Origin: Eutreptiella sp. 'Long Island Sound 2002'
Lineage: Eukaryota; Euglenozoa; Euglenophyceae; Eutreptiales; Eutreptiaceae
Direction of reading: 5' to 3'
Length of the DNA: 64,000 nt
NCBI GenBank assembly: GCA_964036045.1
Contig: OZ038398.1
Span: 26,418,109 to 26,482,108 of the forward strand
Shown here: positions 23,516-34,443 of the stretch, one piece after another
Position numbering within the stretch: position 1 is the stretch's first letter
Layout: each line of letters opens with the position of its first letter
Translations under genes and position numbers: made by a program
Notes under the pieces: model-generated
What the model was told of the DNA's origin: nothing
The model's database searches: none
Seen by the model: the letters and a program-made list of their open reading frames with translations, nothing else

Positions 23516-23891
23516 CACGTGCGCGTACAACCTTTTCTTTCCCCTTGTGCTGTTTTCTGCACCTCACCACTATTTGCCCCTCCCTTGTGGTGAGCCCGTG
23601 TGCCGTGGCTGCGGGATAGGGCGCCAAGTCAGGTTGCGATGGCTGTCGCGATGGCGGACAATTGCCACGGGTGCCTCGCCCCTCCCTCTATAGAGAACAA
23701 ATGAAAAATCAGAGGCACAAAACGTTTTCCGCTGAAGTACGCGCGTTTTTCGTAGTGAGTCTGTGCGTCCACTGTTAGTCACCTTGTTCTTCCCCTTGTG
23801 CAGATCTGAAAGGTTTATTTTCCATCTGGTCCCTCCCGTTGTTCTTCCCGTTGTGCCAACCTGAAAGTGTTTTTTTCATTTGGTTTTTGTC

Positions 23892-24182
23892 ATGGCAGCC
23901 CGTGTGAATCAAAAAGCCCGGCGGGAACGCCTTCGCTTGCAGAAATTGCATTTGATGGTGCGAGCCGTTGTGCACATTCAGCAGTTTCTCAACCTGCGCA
24001 ATGTGCGCTATGAGCCCTACGGCCCTTGGGACCACTTCCCAAGTGGCATTTTTGGGCAGCCAAAGGCCACCAGACGTCGTGGTTCAGATTCCGATTACGA
24101 TTCGGACTCGGATTCGGATTCATCATCCTCAGGATCGTCACTTACGTTTGCTGATGAGGAGGAAGAGGAGGCTTCCTCGTAG
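23892..24182 (+). CDS. Small intact ORF related to the C-terminal extension of a DDE-type transposase, acidic tail
   Basis: A 96-codon ORF with a basic start (MAARVNQKARRERLRLQ), a middle VVHIQQFLNLRNVRYEPYGP and W-D-H, then a Ser/Asp run and a Glu run. The middle closely matches LLHLQQFLIRRQVRYPPYGP at about 40150 (minus strand), where it follows a DDE-transposase-like segment, and HLTQFCIRRQVRYPSYAPW at 38432-38500. So this is a member of a dispersed transposon-derived family, here without the DDE part but with an uninterrupted frame. Whether it is translated is unknown. GAAACGCGAAAC repeats begin about 15 bp after its stop, and the GC-rich motif flanks it on both sides, consistent with a non-autonomous element. 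Confidence 0.45.
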   Translation: MAARVNQKARRERLRLQKLHLMVRAVVHIQQFLNLRNVRYEPYGPWDHFPSGIFGQPKATRRRGSDSDYDSDSDSDSSSSGSSLTFADEEEEEASS

Positions 24183-24195
24183 GTGACACCGTGAT

Positions 24196-24318
24196 CATCG
24201 AAACGCGAAACGCACCGATACGGTTACTTCCTGGGCTTGGGCATCCCAAGAAGTAACGCTCCGAAACGCGAAACGAGTGCATCGAGCACAGCGAAACGCG
24301 AAACGTTCGAAACGGCCC
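24196..24318. repeat. Three clustered GAAACGCGAAAC repeats
   Basis: The 12-mer GAAACGCGAAAC, often preceded by C, occurs near 24200, 24263 and 24293, with extra CGAAACG half-motifs. It lies just 3' of the small ORF at 23892-24182. The same 12-mer is present at about 58930. Confidence 0.8.
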
Positions 24319-24537
24319 CACAAGCTTGGGCACCCTGTGGGGCACTAGGCTCCTCGGTCGAGCGGCCGTACCGGAGAGTTCTACATCCTCTTCTTCCTCT
24401 TCCTACGGCCCTCCCCTGGCAGGGGGTGTGGGCGGCCACAACCACCAGGCCTCCGTTGTTGCGTGCTTACCCCTTAGGCCACGGCGTCTTTGCCACCCTG
24501 ATAAAATGTGAAAAATGCAGGAAAGGGTTGGTAGAAA

Positions 24538-24588
24538 CGCACGCGCGGTGCGCGCGCGGTGCACAACGCGGTGCGCGCGGTGCGTATG
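24538..24588. repeat. GC-rich alternating motif, second copy
   Basis: Blocks of CGCGCGGTGC with GCACAACGCGGTGC, closely related to 23466-23515 and in the same orientation. Confidence 0.7.
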
Positions 24589-25930
24589 TTTCCCTCTATT
24601 GTATTAGCCCCATTGCTCATTTTAAGCCAAAAACATTTTTTTGGGTCAGCGTATGGGCCATGCTCGGGTCGTTATGCATTGTACATTGCTTCTGGCTATA
24701 ATTGTGAAAACAATTGCCAAATGCTTTTACAAATACCAACATGTTACAATCAAATTATTTGCTAGTAAATATCAGCAGATGTTTCTTTGGGGGCCAGGCC
24801 TCTTTACATAGGCAGCTGATGTTCATAATACATAGGACCAGAGCATTTCTTTTCATGCTCTTCACGATTCGGCCCACCACCGAGCCTCGAAGAAAGCAAA
24901 CGTGCTCAAGCCACATATGCCACATGGAACCAATTGTGGCTATGCTTTGCAGGGAAAACAAAACAAAGCTAAGCCTAAAGAAACCCAAGCTTCAAACTCG
25001 CTTGAAAACCCTAGCCATGGGCACCACAACTACCAGCTGTATTGGAGCTATGCAGCAACCTGATTCTTGAAGGTTGTAATTGGAACTAACGGGGAAAACT
25101 TGTCATTGGGTAACCCGATGGGCCCCAAAACTTAAGACTCAAAATTTAGATTACAACAAACTGACGTTGTAAGGAAATTTTCTTGGATGCAGAAGCATTG
25201 CAGTCGCCGAGGTATCGTATCAGGCGAGGCGCCGTACGGCGACAAATGAGTGTGTTAAGTGATGACTGCACTCGGGAACCCCCCCCCTCCCTAGGCCCCC
25301 ACCCCACACCAATTTGTTGCAATAGAGAACAACCCATTATGGTGCCAATGGCGGCAGGAAACTTTTTTGGACCCTTGGTGAAAGGTTGAGAAAATTGGTT
25401 GCACCCAATGTGTTGGTAACCAAACCTATCCTTTTTTGCTTTATATGTTATGGGACTTGCCAAAGAGCATGTGATGCTCGACAGTGTGAGCCCAAATCTG
25501 TCTAAATCTATGACGACTGGCAAGTGTGGGCAGTTTGAGACCTGCTTTTTGGAAATGAACTGCTTTTTGGAAATGAAAGGTATAAGGAAGGGAACAGCAG
25601 TGGAACAAGAAACCACAATGATGGCTTGGCATGGAATGGAAACAATACTCAGGGTTGTGTCGGGGCTGTTCTAGCCGCCTTATACAAGAAAGGGGTAAAG
25701 AAACACATTCGACGCATTTTGTCATATCACAACTTCCCATCTAATTCGGAACTGTTCATGGAGACACACATGTTCCCTTAACAATTTTTTTCTTGTTCTC
25801 TGTTCCTCTACTTCTGGAAAATTCATTCGGTGCCTGCCGTAACAAGAATGGGAGAAACACCAAGCAATAGTGAGACAAAGTAAAACTTGTTTGATGACTA
25901 GGAGCCTGTTAGGGGTGATGGTGGTGGTGG
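24589..25930. other. Unrecognised stretch
   Basis: Short ORFs only, no recognisable domain or repeat apart from short C runs near 25280. Confidence 0.5.
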
Positions 25931-26057
25931 AAGGATCAACATACCTTAAAGTATCTTACGGATCCCAGTTTGAAGGATCGGCATACCTAAAAGTATCGTA
26001 CGGTCCCATTTTGAAGGATCAACATACCTGAAAGTATCTTACGGATCCCATTTTTGG
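25931..26057. repeat. About 42-bp tandem repeat, three copies
   Basis: Three consecutive copies of GAAGGATCRRCATACCT followed by AAAGTATCNTACGG and TCCCA-TTT, differing at about 10% of sites. Confidence 0.9.
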
Positions 26058-26593
26058 CATAAACAGGTGTGGTTTCAAGGGACTGCTGAAAGTCATGGTA
26101 TTTGAAAGTCAAAGACACCCCTTAAGAGGCAGACTTTGCACTCCAAAGCCAAACAACCTCCTGTATTTTTCTTTGTTTTTGAATCAAAAAGCCGAGACAA
26201 CAAAAGCGGTTCTTGTTTTTGGAATGGTGTTTTTGCACTTCAAAGTTAAAAGACATGGTCCGCCACTTTGCAGTCATTTGACTTTGGTGTGCTCTCCCTA
26301 GGTGGCTGACTGCCTTGTGGTTAGTTTCTTCGATCAACTTTTTGATTCGAAGGTTTTGATAGCAGTTCAAATTTGCTGTAAAATGTTTTTTGTGGATAAC
26401 ATCTTCAATTGGCCAATATGGCATGGTACCGTTGCCATTGCCGCCGTCGCCGCTGCAAATGCGAAACAGCCAATGAATCGCAATTGTGCAACAACACCAG
26501 ATACTACGCATTTGCCGTCAAATGTTTCTTAAAAAGACATACAAACATGACTAAGTCAACAGTTTTTTTTTAAGTTGTTGTTGTTAACCAAGA

Positions 26594-27490
26594 ATGGAGG
26601 CAAAACAACGGACATTACCGGTTGATACAGTGGGTTCTGACGTGCGCACAGTCGCTGGTGCTGCCCATTTGGCAGCCTTGCTGGGCAAAAGGTTGTCTTC
26701 TCAAATTGCTAAAAACATGGGCTACCATACCAAAATAGAGAAAAGAGTGGCCAAAAAGTTTCAGCTGTTTTTGCTAGCCTGGTGAAAGCGATTGGCCTCA
26801 GTAAAGATTTGGGTTTGTCAAGGCATCACTACACTGATTTAGCTTCTTTTTGGTCTAGACTTTCCACCAAGTTTCAGGCAAAAACTGGTCTACAACCTGC
26901 ACAACTACTCCCGGAATATCGGACAATTTGTGAAGCCCAGAAATGCTTACTATGCCCTATGAAAATGCACTACGTCATTGATGGTCACGCCACCGCGGTT
27001 TTTTGGCCTTTACGTGACCGGCTTCGCCAATTGATGAATACACCTAAAGAAGTCACTGAACTAGTGTGAAGGTCCAAAGAATCCCTACCCGTCCTTGTTG
27101 GTTCACGGTGATGGTTGTCCTATTGCCAGTACCTCGTGGTCTCAGTTGAAAATCAGTTTCTTGAATCACGAAGAGCATACCGGGCTGACAAGCCATGTGG
27201 GTGTGGTTGGCCTAGCTTACAAAGGTGACAAACATGGCCAACAACTCGACATACTAGGGCTTGACAACACATAGGTAATTCTACTATCGAAACTTGCTAT
27301 CAAGCGTACCATAGCACCATCTACCGGCCGAACCTTCGATCGAAGGTTCCAACAGCATGTTTTTCGTAGTGTGTTTCGCTCCATAGGTCCTATAGCAAAT
27401 GATCTTGGATTGGTACCTAACCATAAATGGTTACAAAAGGTTTCTATTGGTGGGGATTTGCCTTGGTTGAGACTTATACTTTTTTTTTAA
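26594..27490 (+). pseudogene. Decayed protein-coding segment, unrecognised, probably transposon-derived
   Basis: An ORF from 26594 to 26785 (KRLSSQIAKNMGYHTKIEKR) is continued in a second frame from 26782 to 27069 (LLPEYRTICEAQKCLLCPMK). Further protein-like text follows in changing frames to about 27480 (LLVHGDGCPIASTSWSQLKI and similar). At least one frameshift and several stops interrupt it. The D-G near a HGDG motif and the decayed state suggest a transposase or similar element, but I recognise no family, so no function is assigned. Confidence 0.4.
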
Positions 27491-27862
27491 CCTGTAACAA
27501 TTGTTCCACCCAGTGTCCGCTGTGCGTACATAGAGCAGTGCAAAAGTTCGCTTACAGGCTTGGTTAAGGGTCAGACCCTTGGGCGGCTAACCATAACCTT
27601 AGTGAGGCTGGTTGGTGGTTGGAATGAGTCCTGCACCTAGTGTCGCCCCTGTCGGACCCAATTTGTGGATCTCTGGTCTGTGGCACATTAGTCAGGCAGT
27701 TACAATCCGGTCAAGACTATGGCATCTCCCCAGTCCTCCAAGGGGATCTCCATAGATTGCATATCCTCTGCTGGCTCTGGAATGGTTGTCATTGCAGAAC
27801 GTGGTTGTTTCGAGGGCGTTGTTGACTGGCAGGGTTTGGGCTGTTTGAGCTTCCACTGCGAT

Positions 27863-27934
27863 AAGCCATGTGTCTTGGCATCATACTGCGATAAGCCATG
27901 TGTCTTGGCGTCACACTGGCCGGTAAGTCGGCCA
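27863..27934. repeat. 36-bp direct duplication
   Basis: ACTGCGATAAGCCATGTGTC with flanking TTGGCRTCA occurs twice in tandem, the copies nearly identical. Confidence 0.8.
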
Positions 27935-28139
27935 CGTTCTATTTGTTCCAGCTCCCCTACATGTCGTGTAACCAGGCGGAGGCGGGTGGCGTGCTCCAAC
28001 ACCCAACTCTGTGGAACCGTGCTCGCATCCATGTAGAGGACCCTATGATATGCGTAACGGTGGAGCACATGGTACTGTACCGGTTGAGGCTTATAGCTGG
28101 CATTACAACGGCCTACCAAGTACCATCTATTTACACAGG

Positions 28140-29318
28140 CTAAGTGTTTGCACTGCGTGTGCACTCCGTGCATATTGTGCACGCAGAGGCTAGGATACTC
28201 ACCCAAGAATACCTGTCACCTGTTTACTAAGGGGAAGACTGAAAGGTGTCAATACCATAGGGTTGGCTAGGTGTCCATCGATACTTCTGGTTGTAGTTAT
28301 AACCAACAGCATCGTCGAAGAAGAACTGTCCGGTCCTGGTGTTGACTCGCCACCATCGAGTATCGGCGATCGAGAGCCTTCGAGCGACGATGACCACGTG
28401 GTCTTCCTTGCAGTTGTGGACGTGGCCATACCGATCGATGATCTTCAGCATCTGGGTTCGAGAATCACCTTGAAGTCGACCAAGGTTTTGGTGCACGTAC
28501 TATCTGTCCGGAGGACTACTCTGTAGGGCGAATCGAACCGCCTCTACGGATACGAGGCTCGCTGCAGTGTCGACAATGACGACGTCGAGATCCGGGTCGT
28601 GTCGACTGTGTACACTTTGTCGATGGGCCTCTTCTAGGGGGAAATGGTTGACAATTCAAATATGCCACATCCCAAATGCTTGGGAAGCCAAAAAAACCCT
28701 GGTACGGAACCAAAAACTTGTGAAAAGGGGCCAAAACTAGGGTTCGAGTATTTGCCGACATCCAAAACATTGCACTGCGTGCGCACTGCGTGCATGGCAT
28801 TCCCACAAAATGCTACCTTGAGTGAAAAAGAATTGGTGGGCATTGGGAGTATTCGTACCGAGGTTAACGATGCCCAGCACTTTGGACTCCTGCGTGTTTG
28901 TGCAGCTGGCAAGGGTGTTTGTGCAACTGATTCCCTGATTCCTTGAAACCAATTGCGTCCTTGCATGTAAATAGATAGATGCGGCAACCGTCTTCAGCAG
29001 CCCGTCATAATCAGGTTTGGCAAATTGCCCCTCACCCCACCTTGTCCAAACAATGCTAAATGAGCAGAAATGGACGGAAGCAGTGCCTAGTGATGTTTCA
29101 ACAAGGGTGTTGCTTGCGTGCGGCACTGTGCATGGTTCACATGTAATGGATGTGCAGGGGGCTTGAGGCTTGAAAACGTAGCATGCAAGAAAACAGTTGG
29201 CAGATGCAACAAAAATCCCAAGAAATGATCCTTGAGGGCAAAACATGCGACATATGCCATCGTGGCCAAAGAAGTTTCCGTGACACAAAGCTGGGACATC
29301 ATGCAACTGAATACCAAG
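28140..29318. other. Unrecognised stretch with two GC-rich TGCACTGCGTG motifs
   Basis: The motif TTGCACTGCGTGCGCACTGC lies at about 28768 and a weaker version at about 28151. The segment 28725-28805 (ggggccaaaactagggttc, then a tttgccgacat segment, then the motif) is repeated with about three-quarters identity at 38535-38600. No gene is recognised. Confidence 0.55.
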
Positions 29319-29721
29319 TGTTTTCTGAGTTTAGACGATATTGTTTGTTGATCTATAATTAATTGAGATGAAAATTTATAAGCCGGATGTGTTATCATAA
29401 TTGGCGGAACATGGGATTTGCATTGCAAAATCCTAGGTTCGATTCCCGGATGCCATCCATGCGATTTCCTAAAAGCGATAAATCCATTTCAGCATGGGAT
29501 GTTCCTAATCTATGACATTAATATAGAATGAGCTTTTGCATGATTTACAAATGTTTTTATATCAATTTATAAGGTTCAAAAAGGCTTTTGTACCATTCTT
29601 CTTGCAACCTTTTAGGTTGGTGTTTTGTTGACACATTGAATTGTCACTACTCAAGTGAGAGATCATTCCTGGAATTCACTGCATTGTTTGCTATTGAAAA
29701 GAGCCAAGGGAAATTTTAACA
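29319..29721 (+). repeat. 5' LTR of the copia element
   Basis: 403 bp, TG...CA ends. It contains a Pol III B-box-like GGTTCGATTCC at about 29432 inside a tRNA-like context. Confidence 0.95.
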
Positions 29722-29740
29722 CTGGTAGCATCACTATTCC

Positions 29741-31384
29741 ATGGCTGGACTTACCTTGGATGATCTGGGTCCTACTTATACTCCTGGAGCAGGACCTTCT
29801 GGCCACACTCTGTTGTATCCTCCTGATGGTGTGACTGGCATTGCGCCGGTTGATTTGAACATGTCTATGGGCACGTTGCAAAGACAGTTGTTTCAGCAAA
29901 ATCAAGTTCTACATGACATGAAGCAAGCATTCGACGCACAGGTGCTTTCTCTGCAGGCTGAGCAGCAACGAGTTCAACAAGACAACGTCCACTTACTGCA
30001 TCGCTTGAATACGTTACCCACTCTGATGTCTTCTGGATCTCCTTCGCGACTCGACTGTCCGACGTTTGGTTCTGAAGACGAGGCAGTGGACAGCAAGCTT
30101 GGTTTACACGAGTTTCACGCGTGGCGCGTACAGGTCGTCGCGTGGCATGCAGAGAGTACGCTTGCAGTGTCGACACGCAATGTTCAGGGTTTTCCAAAGC
30201 TACGAGGGCGTGCGGCGCGCGTTGTCGCTGCGAAGATGCCACTGGACGCGCTTCGTACCGATCAAGGCTTTCAAGGACTACTTGGGATACTAGAGTGGGC
30301 GTACGGTGGAGATACTGCAGACAATATACTTCAGGCGGTTGTTGAACTGCTGGAGTGTAAGCGAGGTGACAGTGACATGCTTACCTGGATCAATCGGCTG
30401 GATATGCTGGTCTATCGTCTAGCGAATTTTTGCATTGTCTTGGATGAGCGAATTTCGGGGACGCTGGCGTTGCTGAACTCCAACCTGAATGCAGATCAGC
30501 AGGCGATGGTAGTCGCGAGCACAGGTCGGTCGTTGGTTTTCTCGCAGGTGCTGGTTGCTATTAGACAGCTTTTTCCAGGCGCGTCGACGTCGAGACCAAT
30601 CGATTGCATGTTTGGGGCTGAGGCGCAGCGGCGGGGGAGCAACAAAACACCAACCGGAAATAAGGTTAACGCGCAGAGTGGGTCCCGGGTTACCTGCTGG
30701 AAGTGCGGGAAGCGTGGGCATGTTCAACGTGATTGTCCTGAGAAGACGACGTCAGCTTCGACCCTGATGGCACAAGAGGCGTCGACGGAAGAGGAAGGGT
30801 CTTCGCGTGCGGTGCCAACCGCTGAGAGCAAGTCTGGTGGGGCTGGCATGCGTGAGGTTTTCTCGGTGGTTGGTCATGACACCACTGCTGATTTGTTTCA
30901 CAACCCTGGTGTGTGTTTGATGGCGCATTGTGGTTCATTGTCTTCTCCACTTCACAAGCTTTGCTCCGAATCTTTGGGTCGTGGGATCATTGATCTTGGG
31001 TGTACCGACACGATGTGTGGGGAATTTTGGCTCGATCACTATCTGCGCAAGCTTGGACCAGATGGCTCTGATGTTCGTCGGAGTGACACCAATGCGTGGT
31101 TTCTGTTTGGGGACGGTGGCACGAAGTCAGCGCTCTACAGAGTCGACTTACCAGCACAGATTGGTGGTCGCGTGCAGTTCTTACGTACGCACGTGGTTTC
31201 TGGGGAAACACCTCTGTTGATTGGCCGGCGATCTATGGCGAGAATGCGCATGAGGATTGACGCGGCGAACAACACGGTTACTGTAAACTTGGGTGCTGGC
31301 GATTTTACGATTCGTTGTGATGTCTCTTCGTCCGGACATCTGGTGTTATCTCTTTGGGATTCATCGCATCGTGCGTCGTTGTGA
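29741..31384 (+). CDS. Copia Gag and protease region
   Basis: A 547-codon ORF whose start lies only about 20 bp after the 5' LTR. It encodes a Gag-like N-terminal region, then a CCHC zinc knuckle, CWKCGKRGHVQRDC, at about 30695-30736 (CX2CX4HX4C, nucleic-acid binding), then a protease-like IIDLGCTDTMCG at about 30985-31020. The copia protease consensus there is D-S-G-A-T-x-H-M; this copy has D-L-G, so the active-site loop is altered and proteolysis is doubtful. The ORF ends at TGA 31382-31384; integrase text continues in the same frame behind that stop, so the stop either separates gag-pr from pol or is a disabling mutation. In copia elements this polyprotein packages the RNA and matures the particle. 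Confidence 0.88.
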   Translation: MAGLTLDDLGPTYTPGAGPSGHTLLYPPDGVTGIAPVDLNMSMGTLQRQLFQQNQVLHDMKQAFDAQVLSLQAEQQRVQQDNVHLLHRLNTLPTLMSSGSPSRLDCPTFGSEDEAVDSKLGLHEFHAWRVQVVAWHAESTLAVSTRNVQGFPKLRGRAARVVAAKMPLDALRTDQGFQGLLGILEWAYGGDTADNILQAVVELLECKRGDSDMLTWINRLDMLVYRLANFCIVLDERISGTLALLNSNLNADQQAMVVASTGRSLVFSQVLVAIRQLFPGASTSRPIDCMFGAEAQRRGSNKTPTGNKVNAQSGSRVTCWKCGKRGHVQRDCPEKTTSASTLMAQEASTEEEGSSRAVPTAESKSGGAGMREVFSVVGHDTTADLFHNPGVCLMAHCGSLSSPLHKLCSESLGRGIIDLGCTDTMCGEFWLDHYLRKLGPDGSDVRRSDTNAWFLFGDGGTKSALYRVDLPAQIGGRVQFLRTHVVSGETPLLIGRRSMARMRMRIDAANNTVTVNLGAGDFTIRCDVSSSGHLVLSLWDSSHRASL

Positions 31385-33204
31385 CTAGCTTCCCTGCCGG
31401 TTGGACACTCGTATTCGATGTTCGCTGCTGAGTCTTGGGGCGATGAACGGCTGGCGCGCAAGGAATTGCTGGCCTTACATACCAAGCTCGGGCATGCAGC
31501 GTTTCCTCATCTGGTTGAATAGTTGGCTCTGGCGTATCCGGATCGAGATGCCTCTCTTCTTCGGTCTGTAGCACGGGGATTGGTATGTGAATCCTGTGAA
31601 AAGCGGAAGAAGGCACCAAGGCGTCCTTTGGTGGCCATGCCCAAGGAACCGCATTTCAATTACGAGACGGTGCGGATCTCTGGTATCTTCGGGGACAGCC
31701 TGTTTTGCACGTCATCTGTTTGTTCACTCGCCTCCGACATTGTTCTGTTCTTCGTGACAAGTCCGCCACACACGTGTGTCATTCGTTGTTGCATCTGTGG
31801 GTCAAGTACTATGGTCCTGCGGTGCTGTTGTACACTGATTTGGGGAAGGAGTTTGGCAATGAGCTCATCAGGATGTTCGCTGAGCGTTATGGCATTACGC
31901 TGCACTGTGCGCCGGGTGGTTCACATTGGTCTTTGGGAGGTGTGGAGAGGCACCATTATCAACTGAGACATACCGTGGAGTTACTTCTGGAGGCGGATGA
32001 CACTCTGTCATTGCAAGATGCGTGTGATGTGGCATGCATGTCGTTGAACTATCATCCTATGCCGGATCGAGGTTTTTCACCTCAGCAATTGGTGTATGGG
32101 GTGTCTTCACGCTGGCCTGATTTTGTGGCTGCGAAGTTACCTGCTCTGGCCGAAACATCTGTGCCTTCTGATCATGTGGGCCACTACATGGTGAAGTTCT
32201 TGGATGCTATGTATCGTGCACGGGAAAAATTTCATGCAGCGGATGTTCGTGCGAAGGTTTCGCTGGCGAAGCGTAGTCGGCCGTCTACTAACCGTAAGGT
32301 TGAGCTTGTGACTGGCGATACGGTTTTTTACTTTGAATCACTTGAGAAGGGCAAGGATTCTTGGCATGGGCCGGCTGTGGTCATTAGTGCTGACGGTGAC
32401 TTTGTCGTGTTACGCCACGGCGGGAGTGTGAGGCGCGTACCTCTGTTACATTGCAGACCTGCTTCGGCGGTGCTTGGCTCTCCTGACGTTGATCCCGGGG
32501 TTGCGCCTGTGGCAGTGCCTGATGCAGCGCAACAGGAGTTGGAAGAGTTGCTCGTTGACGAAGCGGGGAATGAGCTGAGCGCGGAGGAGGTTGCTGAGCT
32601 GAGACAGATGAGAGACGACAGGGAAGCTGTGGTGACACGTTCGCGGGCCAGGGCTGCGATGTCCGTGCTTACGAGGTTGGGACCTGGTCTTCCTGAGTTG
32701 GTCCGGCAACGTTACACATCTGTGATACCTCCTGCTGTCTCGGGTGAGGTGTTCCTCTCATATTGCTATGTGGCGCATCGCTCTGCGCGTCGTGGCATGA
32801 GGGAGGTGACACCTGAAAGGGCACAATCGCTGGATTTTGTCGTGGCGAAGCAAAAGGAGTTGGCATCCTGGGTTGCTTGTCATGTGTATGACCTGGTGCC
32901 AGACATTGGGCAGAAGGCGATATCGTGTCGGTGGGTTCTCGTTGACAAGGTGCAGGACGATGGTTCACTGAAGCCGAAGGCGCGGTTGGTTGTGCGGGCT
33001 TTTCAGAAGGCGGGTCTGCGGGACCTGGATACCTTTTCTCCCACGTGTTCCAAGTTGTCCTGGCGTGTGCTGCTCACGGTGGCTTCTTATCGAGGATGGG
33101 CTCCGATCGCCTTGGACATTTCCACTGCCTTTTTACAAGGAGGCGCCCTGCAGCGTGAGGTGTATGTACGTCCACCACAGGAGTTGCATGCACCGGGGCA
33201 GTAG
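31385..33204 (+). pseudogene. Copia integrase and first part of reverse transcriptase, disrupted
   Basis: After the TGA at 31382-31384 the same frame gives the integrase zinc-binding region (LHTKLGHAAFPHL, then CESCEKRK near 31590), interrupted by TAG at 31520-31522. Between about 31680 and 31712 the coding frame shifts to that of an ORF running to 33204. In that frame the integrase core shows YTDLGKEFG (catalytic Asp, about 31833) and GGVERHH (catalytic Glu, about 31939). The N-terminal RT text follows from about 32911 (SCRWVLVDKV, KARLVVRAFQ, ALDISTAFLQG). TAG at 33202-33204 interrupts it within RT. Thus integrase and RT cannot be read from one unbroken frame. Domain identification is secure. 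Confidence 0.88.
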
Positions 33205-33222
33205 TTAAAGCTGCGGAAGACG

Positions 33223-34308
33223 GTGTACGGACTTGTGGACGCTCCACTGCACTGGTACCAGGCGCTGCACAAGGCTATGCTGTCTATTGGTGCGATTGTG
33301 GTGCCGTTTGACCTCGCAATATACCTTTTTCGGGATCATGAGAATCTTTGTGGATGGGCAGCCGTTCACGTTGACGATATCTCCATCGCTGGGACTGACT
33401 CTCTCATCTCATCCGTTCTGGAGGCGTTGCACGGTGTCTTCTCTGTTGGGTCTGAAAAAAGAGAGGAGTATGTGTTTTGTGGAGTGCATTTGGAATGCAA
33501 ACGTGACGATGACGGCAATCTGATCGAGATAACATTGGACCAACAGAAGTACATTGATGAGATCGCGGAGATATCTCTGGAGGAGTCTACAGATCGTGGA
33601 AGACTATTAAACGCGAAAGAGACCACTTTGTACCGCGGCTTGATTGGAGCTTTGTCCTGGTGTACCGGGCAAACGAGACCTGACTTCTCTTACAGCGTGT
33701 GCCGTCTCTCACAACGATCAAGCAAACCTACAGTCTCGGATGCGCTTCAAGCGAACAAGACCTTGCAGCACATGAGGAAGAGATCGCTATTCATCAGATT
33801 TCCCAAGTTGAGTGGACCTGTTCGTCTTATTGGATACCATGACTCGTCATGGGGCAATGGGGAAGAAGGGAAAACTGTTGGTGGCTGGCTGTGGACTATC
33901 GCAAGTGTCGGTGAAGACAAGAAAGAGCGCTTCTGTCTGATCAACTGGAAAAGCCGTACCCTGCGCAGAGTCGTAAAGTCCACCTTTGCTGGGGAAACCC
34001 TTGCTTGTTCAGCCTGCTTGGATGACCTGTTCTTAACGCTCAATGTCGTTACTGAGATTACGAAGATGCGAGTCCCTGTTACGCTACGCACTGACTGTGC
34101 TTCACTATTCGACCACGTCTATCTGCACAAGGCTGTGTCTGAGAAGAGACTTCTCATTGAGCTTGCGGTGATTCGTGATGCTATAACGTCTGGAGAAGTT
34201 ACCAATCTGGAATGGGTGGCTACGCAAGATCAACTCGCAGATGCACTGACGAAGTCTGGCTACAGTTCTATATTCTATAACTCCCTCAATAATGCAGTGC
34301 TACCATGA
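33223..34308 (+). pseudogene. Copia reverse transcriptase (palm/thumb) and RNase H, downstream of an in-frame stop
   Basis: A 361-codon ORF in the same frame as the preceding RT segment, separated from it by the TAG at 33202. It starts inside RT (KTVYGLVDAPLHWYQAL), carries the catalytic loop HVDDISIAG near 33367 (usual Y-V-D-D, here H-V-D-D), and then RNase H: GYHDSSWG, the Glu in FAGETLA, the Asp in LRTDCASL, and DQLADALTK at the C terminus. The catalytic acidic residues of RNase H appear to be present. On its own it lacks the RT fingers, so it is a fragment of a disabled pol gene. Confidence 0.88.
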
Positions 34309-34421
34309 GCATGAGAGTACCTGTTTATCGTCTTCTTGGTTCAGACTTGGTAAAGACTTTGTCGTAATCGCTGATCGATCTGTCATGCATGATCGCTGTG
34401 GATCTGGACATTGTTCTGCTG

Positions 34422-34443
34422 GGGCAGAAAAAGAAAAGACGGA
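34422..34443 (+). other. Polypurine tract of the copia element
   Basis: GGGCAGAAAAAGAAAAGACG ends directly at the 3' LTR, the usual position for plus-strand priming. Confidence 0.75.

Noticed and set aside
23892-24182. The 23.9-kb ORF as a complete transposase
   Set aside because: It lacks any DDE-core sequence; only the tail module is shared.
29430-29455. A genuine tRNA gene in the LTR
   Set aside because: Only the T-arm/B-box fits; anticodon and acceptor stems do not pair properly.
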